From Cellulomonas sp. PhB150 (GTDB lineage: Bacteria; Actinomycetota; Actinomycetes; Actinomycetales; Cellulomonadaceae): 64,000 nt of DNA. Position numbers and translations under genes: made by a program. Where the stretch lies: assembly GCF_003755175.1 (NCBI RefSeq), contig NZ_RKHX01000003.1:124001-188000 (forward strand), written 5' to 3'. Shown in pieces: positions 47,125 through 55,750 of the stretch. How positions within the stretch are numbered: position 1 is the stretch's first letter; each line of letters begins with the position of its first letter. The notes beneath the pieces are model-generated. The model did no database searches. It was not told the origin of the DNA and was given only the letters and a program-made list of their open reading frames with translations.

Positions 47125-47130
47125 TACAGT
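47125..47130 (+). promoter_or_regulatory. -10 element TACAGT of the leaderless HTH gene
   Basis: TACAGT is exactly 7 nt before the GTG at 47138. Confidence 0.55.
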
Positions 47131-47137
47131 TCGACCC

Positions 47138-47374
47138 GTGCACGACGACCAGCTCGACGACCTCTACGACATCGCCCGGCTCGCCCGGCGGCTCGGCGTC
47201 GAGAACGCGACCATCCGCGTCTGGCTGTCCCGCGGCGTCCCGTGGCTGCCCCGCCCGGACGGCCGGCTCAACGGCGGCGCCGTCTGGCGCGCCACCACGC
47301 TCGAGGGCATCGAGCAGCGCCGCGTGAAGGGCCGCCCCGGGCCCAAGCCCCGCGTCCCGGTCGACGCGGTCTGA
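47138..47374 (+). CDS. Small helix-turn-helix DNA-binding protein
   Basis: A 78-aa protein: DDLYDIARLARRLGVENATIRVWLSRGVPWLPRPDGRLNGG. This is a compact MerR/AlpA-type winged HTH of the kind seen in excisionases and small regulators, with a basic tail (RVKGRPGPKPRVP). The GTG at 47138 follows TACAGT by 7 nt and is preferred over the upstream ATG at 47096, which would put the palindrome inside the gene. No integrase is nearby, so a chromosomal regulator is more likely than a phage remnant. Confidence 0.75.
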   Translation: MHDDQLDDLYDIARLARRLGVENATIRVWLSRGVPWLPRPDGRLNGGAVWRATTLEGIEQRRVKGRPGPKPRVPVDAV

Positions 47375-47380
47375 GACTCG

Positions 47381-47575
47381 CTACGCGCGCCGCCGCCGAG
47401 ACCACCGGTTGACGGCCGGGCCGACGACGACGATCGCCGCGAACCCCACCGCGCTGACGACTGCGCTGCCGGTCGACGCGCCGTCGGCGACCCGCACGGC
47501 GTAGACGACCACCGCGCCAACCGCGGCCAGCACACCCACGCCCCACACGGCCCACCGCGGCATCACGTCGTTCAC
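47381..47575 (-). CDS. Small two-helix membrane protein
   Basis: A 64-aa (or 60-aa from ATG 47563) protein with helices WAVWGVGVLAAVGAVVVYAV and GSAVVSAVGFAAIVVVGPAV, closing with a basic WSRRRRA. It is convergent with the HTH gene, stopping 6 nt from it. No family recognised. Codon pattern and membrane topology make it plausible as a real gene. Confidence 0.5.
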   Translation of the reverse strand: MNDVMPRWAVWGVGVLAAVGAVVVYAVRVADGASTGSAVVSAVGFAAIVVVGPAVNRWSRRRRA

Positions 47576-47725
47576 GCTGCCACTCTCCCAGCACCGTCAA
47601 GCACACCGGCGGGGCTGACGCACGGCGGTGCGGGTCACACCGAGCCCCCTGTCGCCGGCCGCGCCGCAGCTCTAGCGTGGGTCGCACAGGGCACCCACAG
47701 AGGCGGCCCGCACTGGGGGCTGATC

Positions 47726-48121
47726 ATGGTCGCTCGTCGCAACTCGATCCTTGCTTTCGTCGGCTGGGCGCTCGCCGGCGCCGTCGGCGCGCTCGGCCTC
47801 CTGACGCTCGTCCTGCCGGGGCTCGTCGCGGCCGTGATCGTCGGCACCGTCGCCCTCGTGCTCTTCTTCCGCCTCAAGGAGCCGTACGCCGCCAGCGGCG
47901 TCGTCGCGGGCGGGGCGCTGCCCCTGTTCTACGTCGCCTGGCTGAACCGGCAGGGCCCGGGCGAGTACTGCCACGCACTGGGTGGCGGCGGGCAGGAGTG
48001 CACCGACATGTGGAGCCCGTGGCCGTGGGCCGCCCTGGGTGTCCTGCTCGTCGGGTCGGCCGTGACGCTCTACGTCGTCGCGCGCACCCGGGGCTGGGGC
48101 GCGCAGGCGATCTCTCGCTGA
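47726..48121 (+). CDS. Four-helix membrane protein with a cysteine pair in an outer loop
   Basis: A 131-aa integral membrane protein with helices about ILAFVGWALAGAVGALGLL, LVAAVIVGTVALVLFF, VVAGGALPLFYVAWL and WAALGVLLVGSAVTLYVVA. The loop between helices 3 and 4 carries EYCHALGGGGQECTDMW, whose two cysteines could form a disulphide outside. Small membrane proteins of this type are widespread in actinobacteria. Function unknown. The ATG at 47726 has GGGGGC upstream. Confidence 0.75.
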   Translation: MVARRNSILAFVGWALAGAVGALGLLTLVLPGLVAAVIVGTVALVLFFRLKEPYAASGVVAGGALPLFYVAWLNRQGPGEYCHALGGGGQECTDMWSPWPWAALGVLLVGSAVTLYVVARTRGWGAQAISR

Positions 48122-48198
48122 ATCACTCCTCAGGGCGACGCCGCTCGTCGAGCGGTTCCGACCGGGCGGACGCAGGATGGACCGGATGTCCGAGTCGC

Positions 48199-48304
48199 GT
48201 TGCAATGCCGCAACAAGACCGAAACGTCCGAAGTCTTCCTTATGACCGTACTGGTAAGTAACGTGCCCCTGGCGCCTATGGGTGAAGCAGGTCACACCTG
48301 TGAC
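48199..48304 (+). promoter_or_regulatory. Inverted repeats upstream of the subtilase gene
   Basis: In the 229-bp gap before the subtilase gene, GTTGC-N6-GCAAC stands at 48199-48214 and GTCACA-CC-TGTGAC at 48291-48304. The second lies 47 bp before the start codon. Between them the sequence is locally AT-richer (48215-48260) and probably holds the promoter. Regulators are unknown. Confidence 0.4.
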
Positions 48305-48350
48305 TCATCCATGGGCGCACCGATTCGTTCGAGAGCCCAGAGGTGTGCGC

Positions 48351-51300
48351 ATGACCCGTCGTCCGATCCTCGCGTCCGTTACCGCCGCAGCGGTGGTACT
48401 GAGCACGGCCATGCTGGCCGCCCCAGCGACGGCGGCACCGCCACCGGACATCCCGTCGCCGAGCAAGCTCAGCCACGTCTCGCCCGCCCTGCGCGACAAG
48501 GTGGCGAAGGACGCGGCCAAGGTCACGGACCTGCTCGACGCGACGGGTAACGTCACGGCGTTCGTCCAGCTCAAGTCTCCCGCCGGCGTGGACGTGGCCA
48601 AGAAGGCTGGGACCGACGACGCCGACGTCAAGGCAGCGGCGAAGGACACGAAGGCGCTCGCCGCCGACGTGGTCCCCTCCACGCTGACCGAGGCGAACGC
48701 CGACACCTCCGGGCTCAAGCGGATCGGGACGCTCACCAACCTCGTCTCGGCCACGCTGGTCACCGGCGACGCCTCCAAGATCCGCGCACTGGCGTCCAAC
48801 CCCGACGTCGTCGCCATCTACCGCGTCGCCCGCAAGAAGCTGGAGAACGCCAACTCCGACGCGTTCACCAAGGCGCTGGCCACGTGGAAGGAGACCGGCA
48901 ACACGGGCTACGGCGTTCGCATCGGCATCATCGACACCGGCCTCGACTACACGCACGCCGACTTCGGCGGCCCCGGCACGGTCGCCGCGTACAACGCGGC
49001 GTACGGCACCGACGGCACGGGCCCGATCCTGGCCGGCTCGTTCGACCGCACCAAGTTCATCGGCGGCTACGACTTCGCGGGACCGAAGTACAACGCCGAT
49101 CCCGCGGCGGCCACCTACGACCCCGTGCCGCACCCGGACGCCAACCCGATCGACTCGCTGGCGACGTCCGCGAACTCGGGTCACGGCACCCACGTCGCGG
49201 GCAGCGCGGCGGGCTACGGTGTCGACGGTGACGGCAAGACGTTCACCGGCGACTACTCCGCCATCGACTCGCTCGCCGGCTGGGAGATCGGGCCGGGCAC
49301 CGCGCCCGAGGCCCAGCTCTTCTCCCTGAAGGTGTTCGGCGACGTCGGCGGCTCGACCGACGTGACGGCGCTCGCGCTCGACCGCGCGGCCGACCCGAAC
49401 AACGACGGCGACTTCTCCGATCGCCTCGACGTGGTCAACCTGTCCCTCGGCAGCGACGGCTCGCCCGCCGACGACCCGGACAACATCGTCATCGACAAGC
49501 TGAGCGCGCTGGGCACGGTCGTCGCGATCGCGTCGGGCAACGCCGGCGACATCACCGACATCGGCGGTGGCCCGGGCAACGCGGCCAGCGCCCTGACGGT
49601 CGCCAACTCCGTCGCCGCCCCCGTGCTGGACGCCGTGGAGGTCACGGCCGCCGGTGACGACTCGCTCGTGGGCGAGAAGTTCGGTGCGCAGAACTCCATC
49701 GCGTACACGGGCACCGCGGACGTCACGGCCCCGGTCTGGTACTCGGGCGACGCCAAGTTCGACGGCTGCACTGCCTTCACCAACGACCAGAAGACCGCCG
49801 TCGCCGGCAAGATCGCCTACCTGTGGTGGGACGACAACGACGCGACCCGCGCGTGCGGCTCGGCCGTGCGATTCGGCAACGCCGCAGCCGCGGGCGCCGC
49901 AGGTGTCGTGCTTCCCACCGAGGTCCCGGTGTTCGTCGCCGGCATCTCCGGCGTCGCCAGCATCCCCGGCGCGCAGCTGATCGCCTCGGCGACCGACGAG
50001 CTCCTCCCGGAGATCATGGCCGGCACGCTCTCGCTGCACATCGGCCCGAGCCTGGCCATGCAGGGCTCTCAGGACGGCGCCGGTGACCTCCTCAACGGCA
50101 GCTCCTCGCGCGGTGTGCACGGCTCGCTCGGCGTGATCAAGCCCGACGTCGCCGCACCCGGTACGGGCATCAGCTCGGCGGCGTCCGGCGAGGGCGACGC
50201 CCCGCACGTGCTCTCCGGCACGTCGATGGCCACCCCCCACGTGGCCGGCATCGCCGCCCTCGTGGTCCGCGCCCACCCGGCCTGGAGCAGCTCGCAGGTC
50301 AAGGCCGCGGTCATGAACACGGCCACGCACGACGTCACGACCAAGCCCGACGGGGGCGGCCTCAAGTACGGGCCGCAGCGTGTCGGCTCGGGTCGCGTCG
50401 ACGCGCTCGACGCCGTCAACGCCAAGGTCATCGCCTACAACAAGGCCAAGCCGGCGCTCACGTCAGTGACGTTCGGCGTCGTCAAGGTTGGCGCGTCCAA
50501 GGTCGTGCAGAAGCAGGTCGTGACCGTCAAGAACTTCGACACGCTGAACGCCAAGACCTACGCCACGAGCGTCTCGCTCGCGACGAAGTCCGGCGGCGCG
50601 ACCATCACCGCGTCCCCGGCCTCCATCACGGTGCCGAAGGGCGGCAGCGTCGACGTGACGCTGACGCTGACGGCGGATCCGGCCACGCTGAAGAAGGAGA
50701 TCGACCCGACGTCAAGCGACACGGTCAGCGGCCTCGGGCGTGAGTTCGTCTCCGAGGTGGCCGGTCGCCTGGTGCTCAAGCCCGCCACGGGCACCGAGCT
50801 CCGGGTCCCGGTCCAGGCGGCTCCGAAGCTGGTCAGCGCGCTCACCGCGTCGGCCCCGGTCTTCGACTCTGCTGCCGCCGGCTTCGGCGAGATCCCCGTC
50901 ACGGGTCGTGCGGTCACCAAGGGTGGCTTCGACTCCATCAGCGCCGGTCTCATCCTCGCGGCGACGAGCCCCAAGATCGCCGTCAACCCGGCGCTGCGCA
51001 CCTCGCCGTCCGCGCTCGCCTCGGGTGACATCAAGTACGTCGGCTGGTCGTCGACCGTGCCGTTCGTCAAGGCGTACAACGCGACCGGACCGACGAAGCC
51101 GATCGACCCGGTGCTCAACAACAAGCTCGAGGTCGGCCTCGCCGTCTACGGGGATTGGGCCTCTCTTGGTCGCGTGACGATCCCCGTCATCTACATCGAC
51201 ATCAACAAGGACGGCACGCCCGACATCGAGGCCGACGTCGTCAAGCTCAACGACGACAGCGACCTGACGGTCGTCGCGACCTACGACCTGAAGACCAACA

Positions 51301-52250
51301 AGAACGTCGGGCTCGAGCTCGTCAACGAGCAGGCCGGCGACGTCGACTCTGGGATCTTCGACAACAGCGTCCTGGTCGCCCCGATCAACCTCGCCGACAA
51401 CGGCATCAAGGCCGGCGACAAGCCGTCCATCACGGTCTCGACGTACTCGTCGTACGCCGCAGCCGAGGACGGCGAGGTCGACACCACGCCGGCCTTCACC
51501 GTCGACCCGTTCGCGCCGCCGTTCTGGTTCGCGGCGGACGACCTCGTCAACACCTGGATCGACGGCGACGTCAACTCGATCCTGACCTACAAGGCGGCCG
51601 GGGTGACGTCGGGCAAGCTGCTCGTCCTGACGCCGCAGAACTCCGACCCGAGCACGCGTGCCCAGGTCGTCGACATCAAGACGACGTCGTCCACCAAGCT
51701 CGCGATCAGCCCGACCTCGGTGAAGTTCGGCACGGCAGCCAAGGCCACCGCCACGGTGACCGGATCTGCCGCACCGACCGGCAAGGTCGAGTTCCGCGAG
51801 GGCGCCAAGGTGCTCGCCACGGCGAACCTCTCGGTCAGCGGCAAGGTCGGCAAGGCGACGGTCACGCTGCCGAAGTCGCTCAAGGTCGGCAAGCACACCC
51901 TGACGGCCGTCTACCTCGGCAGCACGGGGGTGGCGACGTCGAAGGGCACCGCCACGCTGACGGTCGCCAAGGCGAAGCCGAAGGTGTCGCTGTCCACCTC
52001 GTCGTGGACCGTGAAGAAGAACAGCACGCCGAAGCTGACGGTCAGCGTCAAGGGCTCCTCGGGCGCCCCGGCCCCGACCGGCAAGGTCGTCGTGAAGGTC
52101 GGCTCCAAGTCGGTCTCCGCGACGCTCAGCAGCGGCAAGGTCACCGTCCGCCTCCCGAAGGTCACGAAGGCGACGACCGTCTCGGTCACCTACAAGGGGA
52201 GCAGCAGCTACTCCTCGGCGACTGCGACGCACAAGCTCAAGCTGAAGTGA
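48351..52250 (+). CDS. Large secreted subtilisin-like protease with PA insert and Ig-like tail
   Basis: A 1299-aa secreted S8 protease. The signal peptide (SVTAAAVVLSTAMLAAPATA) precedes an I9-like propeptide (about 40-165). The catalytic triad is D195 (GIIDTGLDYTHADF), H278 (SGHGTHVAGSAAG) and S625 (SGTSMATPHVAG). A PA domain is inserted at about 440-570 (KIAYLWWDDNDATRACG). Fn3-like domains follow at about 680-1100. Two Ig-like (Big_3) units close the protein (AAPTGKVEF/APAPTGKVVV; VGKHTLTAVYLGS). The start has AGAGG upstream. It is a cell-surface or extracellular protein-degrading enzyme. Confidence 0.95.
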   Translation: MTRRPILASVTAAAVVLSTAMLAAPATAAPPPDIPSPSKLSHVSPALRDKVAKDAAKVTDLLDATGNVTAFVQLKSPAGVDVAKKAGTDDADVKAAAKDTKALAADVVPSTLTEANADTSGLKRIGTLTNLVSATLVTGDASKIRALASNPDVVAIYRVARKKLENANSDAFTKALATWKETGNTGYGVRIGIIDTGLDYTHADFGGPGTVAAYNAAYGTDGTGPILAGSFDRTKFIGGYDFAGPKYNADPAAATYDPVPHPDANPIDSLATSANSGHGTHVAGSAAGYGVDGDGKTFTGDYSAIDSLAGWEIGPGTAPEAQLFSLKVFGDVGGSTDVTALALDRAADPNNDGDFSDRLDVVNLSLGSDGSPADDPDNIVIDKLSALGTVVAIASGNAGDITDIGGGPGNAASALTVANSVAAPVLDAVEVTAAGDDSLVGEKFGAQNSIAYTGTADVTAPVWYSGDAKFDGCTAFTNDQKTAVAGKIAYLWWDDNDATRACGSAVRFGNAAAAGAAGVVLPTEVPVFVAGISGVASIPGAQLIASATDELLPEIMAGTLSLHIGPSLAMQGSQDGAGDLLNGSSSRGVHGSLGVIKPDVAAPGTGISSAASGEGDAPHVLSGTSMATPHVAGIAALVVRAHPAWSSSQVKAAVMNTATHDVTTKPDGGGLKYGPQRVGSGRVDALDAVNAKVIAYNKAKPALTSVTFGVVKVGASKVVQKQVVTVKNFDTLNAKTYATSVSLATKSGGATITASPASITVPKGGSVDVTLTLTADPATLKKEIDPTSSDTVSGLGREFVSEVAGRLVLKPATGTELRVPVQAAPKLVSALTASAPVFDSAAAGFGEIPVTGRAVTKGGFDSISAGLILAATSPKIAVNPALRTSPSALASGDIKYVGWSSTVPFVKAYNATGPTKPIDPVLNNKLEVGLAVYGDWASLGRVTIPVIYIDINKDGTPDIEADVVKLNDDSDLTVVATYDLKTNKNVGLELVNEQAGDVDSGIFDNSVLVAPINLADNGIKAGDKPSITVSTYSSYAAAEDGEVDTTPAFTVDPFAPPFWFAADDLVNTWIDGDVNSILTYKAAGVTSGKLLVLTPQNSDPSTRAQVVDIKTTSSTKLAISPTSVKFGTAAKATATVTGSAAPTGKVEFREGAKVLATANLSVSGKVGKATVTLPKSLKVGKHTLTAVYLGSTGVATSKGTATLTVAKAKPKVSLSTSSWTVKKNSTPKLTVSVKGSSGAPAPTGKVVVKVGSKSVSATLSSGKVTVRLPKVTKATTVSVTYKGSSSYSSATATHKLKLK

Positions 52251-52263
52251 TCTGAGCAGAGCC

Positions 52264-52303
52264 CCGAGGGCCGCGTCGACCACCCGGTCGGCGCGGCCCT
52301 CGG
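52264..52303 (+). terminator. Subtilase gene terminator
   Basis: CCGAGGGCCGCG (52264-52275) pairs with CGCGGCCCTCGG (52292-52303), and an inner CGACC/GGTCG continues the stem to a 4-nt loop. It begins 14 nt after the stop codon. Confidence 0.85.
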
Positions 52304-52389
52304 CACGTCCGGGTGCCCAAAACGGGCCGAACGGGGGAATCCCGCCCGGGTCGGTCAAGCGTGCAGGCTCGAGGGTCGATGCGCAGGTC

Positions 52390-52881
52390 ATGGACCTGCT
52401 CCCGTCTCCCCACACGCCCGGGGACGACGAGCGCACCGGCCGCACGACGGCCCTCAACCCCGCCGAGCAGGTGTGGACCGCACAGCACCGCGAGCTGGTC
52501 TCGGAGCTGTGCGACGGGGACGTCGACGAGTGGACCGTGGGCGACCTGTTCGACCGGGTGCACACCACCTGGCTCGAGTCCGACGAGCGTCCCGACCCGA
52601 CACCGCTCGTGCACGCGTTCGGCGTGGCGCTGGGTGACCTCGTCGCGCGCGACGTCCCAGGCATGGCCTGGGTCTCCTACCGGGAGGACGACGCCATGGC
52701 CCTGGCCCTCGCGCGCGCCGGTGACCCCCTCGTGGTGTTCCCCATCGCGTCGGTCGAGGAGCACTGGGGCGTGGTCGTCGAGGGATGGTTCACGACGCAC
52801 GTGCAGGCCGTGGTCGACGAGACCGTCCGGCAGCTGCGGCACTCGGGCCGCTCGGAGCAGGGCGCCGACGGCTGGAGCTGA
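52390..52881 (+). CDS. DUF3806 protein
   Basis: A 163-aa soluble protein. The core (LGDLVARDVPGMAWVSYREDD...ALALARAGDPLVVFPIASVEEHWGVV) matches the pattern of DUF3806, in which a GxxxG-like LVHAFGVALGDL helix is followed by two strands and a closing W-G strand. Function unknown. It is convergent with the RNase HI gene, ending 1 nt before that gene's stop. Confidence 0.75.
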   Translation: MDLLPSPHTPGDDERTGRTTALNPAEQVWTAQHRELVSELCDGDVDEWTVGDLFDRVHTTWLESDERPDPTPLVHAFGVALGDLVARDVPGMAWVSYREDDAMALALARAGDPLVVFPIASVEEHWGVVVEGWFTTHVQAVVDETVRQLRHSGRSEQGADGWS

Positions 52882-52882
52882 G

Positions 52883-53380
52883 TCAGAACAGCACGTCGAC
52901 CGGCGGCGCCAGCGGCGCGACCGGCACCGGGACGTACGTGCCGTCGCGCATCGCGCGCGCGGCGATGCCGGCGAGCTCGTCGGCCCGCTCGTTGAACTGG
53001 TCGCCCTGGTGCCCACGCACCCACACGAAGGTCACCGGCCCGGGCCGAGCGGCGATCGCGCGTTCGATCCCCTGCACGAGCTCCAGGTTCTGCACCGGGC
53101 TCCCGCTCGCGGTCCGCCAGCCCTTGCGCCGCCAGCCGTGCACCCACAGCGAGGCGCACTTGATCGCGTACTGCGAGTCGGCCTCGATGCACAGCGGCTC
53201 GTCGCCCGGGTGCGCGGTGATCGCCTCGAGCACGGCCATGAGCTCGGCGATCTGGTTCGTGCCTGCCGCGACCGCGCCGCTGCCGTGCGTGCCGTCGTGG
53301 TTGGCCCACGCCCAGCCGATCGCCCCACCGGGGTTGCGCAGGCAGGAGCCGTCCGTGCTGACCGTGATCACGGGCGTCAT
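52883..53380 (-). CDS. rnhA: Ribonuclease HI
   Basis: A 165-aa RNase HI that removes RNA from RNA-DNA hybrids. The four acidic catalytic residues are visible in VSTDGSCLRNPGG, TNQIAELMAVLEAI, CIEADSQYAIKC and NERADELAGI; WVRGHQGDQFN carries the conserved His. The C-terminus is extended by a Pro/Val-rich tail (YVPVPVAPLAPPVDVLF). The ATG at 53380 puts TPVITV at the start of the first strand; a longer reading is rejected. Confidence 0.94.
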   Translation of the reverse strand: MTPVITVSTDGSCLRNPGGAIGWAWANHDGTHGSGAVAAGTNQIAELMAVLEAITAHPGDEPLCIEADSQYAIKCASLWVHGWRRKGWRTASGSPVQNLELVQGIERAIAARPGPVTFVWVRGHQGDQFNERADELAGIAARAMRDGTYVPVPVAPLAPPVDVLF

Positions 53381-53485
53381 TCTGCCCTGCTCGCACGCCC
53401 GCTCACCCGTCCGGCCGACACGCCCGGCGGCTCGTCGGACCGAATGACTCAAGGTCACCCACCCGGACGTCCGATACTTCCTCGT

Positions 53486-54031
53486 ATGACGACGTTCGAG
53501 GATCTTGACCTCGCCGAGGCGTTCGGCGACTTCGAGCCGCAGGAGCAGCCCCCGCGTCGACGCGCGGGCTGGATCACCGCGGTCGTGCTGACCCTCGCCG
53601 TGCTGCTCGTCGGCGGCGGTCTCGCCTGGCTGGCCCTCAGCCGCGACACCACCCCCACGGCGACCGTCGTCGCCCCTGCCGTGCTCGTCCCGGCCCTCGC
53701 CGAGACCCAGACCGCCGCCGACCAGGTCGAGGCCTCGAGCCTCGACGGCACCGGCATCCGCGCCTCGAGCACCCGCTTCGTCGCGCGCTCCGAGCTCGGC
53801 GCGATCTACGTCGGCACCGGAGCGGGCGGCCAGGTGTGCCTGCTGGCCGTTCCCGAGGGCGACCTGTCGTCGACCTCGTGCGTCAAGCCGAAGACCGGCT
53901 CGGTCATCGTGCTGCGGCCGGTCGCCGACGGCCCCGCCGTCGCGCTGGTCACCGAGGGTGGCGAGGCCCCGAGCGCCGACGACGGGTGGACGCAGACGCC
54001 GTCGGGTCTCTGGACCGCCCCCGCCGCCTGA
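53486..54031 (+). CDS. Single-pass membrane protein with extracytoplasmic domain
   Basis: A 181-aa protein. The cytoplasmic N-terminus (FEDLDLAEAFGDFEPQEQPPRRRAGW) is acidic then basic. One helix follows (ITAVVLTLAVLLVGGGLAWLAL). The outer part holds two cysteines (QVCLLAVPEGDLSSTSCV), probably disulphide-bonded. No family recognised. GATACT lies 7 nt before the ATG, so a leaderless message is likely. The gene is convergent with the exonuclease gene, ending 7 nt from it. Confidence 0.7.
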   Translation: MTTFEDLDLAEAFGDFEPQEQPPRRRAGWITAVVLTLAVLLVGGGLAWLALSRDTTPTATVVAPAVLVPALAETQTAADQVEASSLDGTGIRASSTRFVARSELGAIYVGTGAGGQVCLLAVPEGDLSSTSCVKPKTGSVIVLRPVADGPAVALVTEGGEAPSADDGWTQTPSGLWTAPAA

Positions 54032-54038
54032 GCCGCCC

Positions 54039-54989
54039 TCAGGACGCGAGCACGTCCACGACGCGCTTCACGCTCGACGACAGCCCCCACCGCTCGGCCA
54101 GCGCGACGAGTGCCTCGGGGTCGACCGGCGTCTTGGGCAGTCGATCGTCGACCTTCTCGACGGGCGCATCGGGCGCGACCTGCACCACGCCTGGCGCGAC
54201 CCGCAGGTAGTCCGCCGCCTCCGTGAGCCGACGCAGCTGCGTCGCGGTCAGGCCCTTGTCGCCCGCGTCGCGCGCGGCGAGGATCCCCTCGAGCGACCCG
54301 TACCGGTGCACGAGAACCGCTGCCGTCTTCTCGCCGATGCCCGGCACGCCGGGAAGCCCGTCGCTCGGGTCCCCGCGCAGCACGGCCATGTCGGCATAGC
54401 CCTGGCCCGTCTGCACCGAGTAGCGCTCCGCGAGGCGCGCCTGGTCGACGACCTCGAGGTCCTTGATGCCGCGCACCGTGTACAGGACGCGCACGTGGGC
54501 CTCGTCGTCGACCAGCTGGAACAGGTCGCGGTCGCCGGTGATCACGTCGATCGCATCTCGCTGGCCCGCGGGCTTGTCCCGCTCGCGTGCGACGAGGGTG
54601 CCGATGACGTCGTCGGCCTCGTACCCCGGCGCACCGAGCCGGGCGATCCCGAACGCCTTGAGCACCTCGGCGATGACCGGCACCTGCGGGGCGAGCGTGT
54701 CGGGGATCTCCTCGAGGTCTCCCCCGGTCCGCTCCTCGGCCACGCGGTGCGCCTTGTACGAGGGGATCGCGTCGACCCGGAAGGCCGGCCGCCAGTCGTC
54801 GTCCCAGCACGCGACCAACCGCGTGGGCCGGTGGTCGGCGACGAGGCGGGCGATCATGTCGAGCAGGCCGCGGACCGCGTTGACCGGCGTCCCGTCCGGC
54901 GCCTTCACCGAGTCGGGGACGCCGAAGTAGGCGCGGAAGTAGAGCGAGGCGGTGTCGAGCAGGAGCAGGCGTCCGGTCGGCGCAGTCAT
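54039..54989 (-). CDS. 5'-3' exonuclease (Pol I N-terminal / flap endonuclease type)
   Basis: A 316-aa standalone FEN-family nuclease. Motifs: LLLLDTASLYFRAYFGVP, RLVACWDDDWRPAFR, PGYEADDVIGTLVARE, DVITGDRDLFQLVDDE and the helix-hairpin-helix GLPGVPGIGEKTAAVLVHRYG, followed by EYGSLEGILAAR-like LVHRYGSLEGI. It is separate from a full polymerase I and probably processes DNA flaps or RNA primers, complementing RNase HI next door. Its ATG overlaps the upstream membrane-protein stop as ATGA (54986-54989). Confidence 0.93.
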   Translation of the reverse strand: MTAPTGRLLLLDTASLYFRAYFGVPDSVKAPDGTPVNAVRGLLDMIARLVADHRPTRLVACWDDDWRPAFRVDAIPSYKAHRVAEERTGGDLEEIPDTLAPQVPVIAEVLKAFGIARLGAPGYEADDVIGTLVARERDKPAGQRDAIDVITGDRDLFQLVDDEAHVRVLYTVRGIKDLEVVDQARLAERYSVQTGQGYADMAVLRGDPSDGLPGVPGIGEKTAAVLVHRYGSLEGILAARDAGDKGLTATQLRRLTEAADYLRVAPGVVQVAPDAPVEKVDDRLPKTPVDPEALVALAERWGLSSSVKRVVDVLAS

Positions 54990-55627
54990 GCCGACGAGTC
55001 TGTCAGGCCCGGCGCCTCCGCCGCAGGGGCCTTGCGCGGCGGCGTGGGCTCCCTCGTCGCCGGGCTGCTGACCAGGCGCCGCCCGAAGACCCGCCGCTGC
55101 ACGTAGAACCCCGAGGCGGCCAGCGCGATCCACACGACGAACATGAGCGTCTGCTCCCACCCCTGGTCCGGGTGGTCCAGCGCGCCCATCTGGTCCGGCC
55201 ACAGCACCGCGACGCCGGTCATCGCGATGCTCGCACCGCCCAGCGGCGTGACCCACAGGACGACCCGCCGCCCGTACCGGTCCGCGAGCAGCGCGGCCGA
55301 CGCGGCGACCGCCACGACCAGCACCACGGCAAGGATCACGTTCGTCCCGCGGTTGCCGAGGGCGGACCACAGCTTCGCGCCGATCACGGCTCCGGTCACG
55401 GCCCCGATGACGAACGGGGCGAGCCGGAAGACGTAGGCGGCGACGAGCCAGATGATGATCGTCGCCCCGACGGAGATCCAGATCGCGTCCCAGTCGGTCG
55501 CGCCGAACGCCTCCGCGAGCAGGTACGTGCCGCCGAACCCGGACAGCAGCAGCGCCAGGTTGATCGACGCGATCCCGGCGAAGCACAGCACGAGCCCTGC
55601 GACGACGACGATCAGCCCGGACACCAT
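54986..55627 (-). CDS. Multi-helix membrane protein, DUF4203-like
   Basis: A 213-aa integral membrane protein with about seven helices: VSGLIVVVAGLVLCFAGI, LALLLSGFGGTYLLAEAFG, WISVGATIIIWLVAAYVF, FVIGAVTGAVIGAKLW, VILAVVLVVAVAASAALLA, WVTPLGGASIAMTGVAVL and LMFVVWIALAASGFYV. The Gly-rich pattern of pairs resembles the TMEM198/DUF4203 fold. TACCGT lies 6 nt before the ATG. It is translationally coupled to the exonuclease. Confidence 0.75.
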   Translation of the reverse strand: MVSGLIVVVAGLVLCFAGIASINLALLLSGFGGTYLLAEAFGATDWDAIWISVGATIIIWLVAAYVFRLAPFVIGAVTGAVIGAKLWSALGNRGTNVILAVVLVVAVAASAALLADRYGRRVVLWVTPLGGASIAMTGVAVLWPDQMGALDHPDQGWEQTLMFVVWIALAASGFYVQRRVFGRRLVSSPATREPTPPRKAPAAEAPGLTDSSA

Positions 55628-55633
55628 CTGGCC

Positions 55634-55639
55634 ACGGTA
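55634..55639 (-). promoter_or_regulatory. -10 element TACCGT of the leaderless DUF4203-like gene
   Basis: TACCGT is 6 nt before the ATG at 55627. Confidence 0.5.
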
Positions 55640-55701
55640 GGCCCGCGTCGCACGGACGGCCCGGCGAGGGCGTCGCGCGTCACGAGGCGCGGGAGACGAG
55701 A

Positions 55702-55737
55702 AGGACCGGCAGGCGCCCCTCCGCGCCGGCCGGTCCT
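55702..55737 (-). terminator. Terminator of the membrane-anchored gene at 55751
   Basis: AGGACCGGC (55702-55710) pairs with GCCGGTCCT (55729-55737); after one A-G mismatch an inner GGCGC/GCGCC continues to a 6-nt loop. It is 14 nt beyond the stop codon. Confidence 0.8.
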
Positions 55738-55750
55738 GCTCGAGCTCGTG

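Noticed and set aside
47138..47374. Small HTH protein as an excisionase marking a prophage or integrative element
   Set aside because: No integrase, att-like repeats, tRNA or phage genes nearby; flanking genes look chromosomal.
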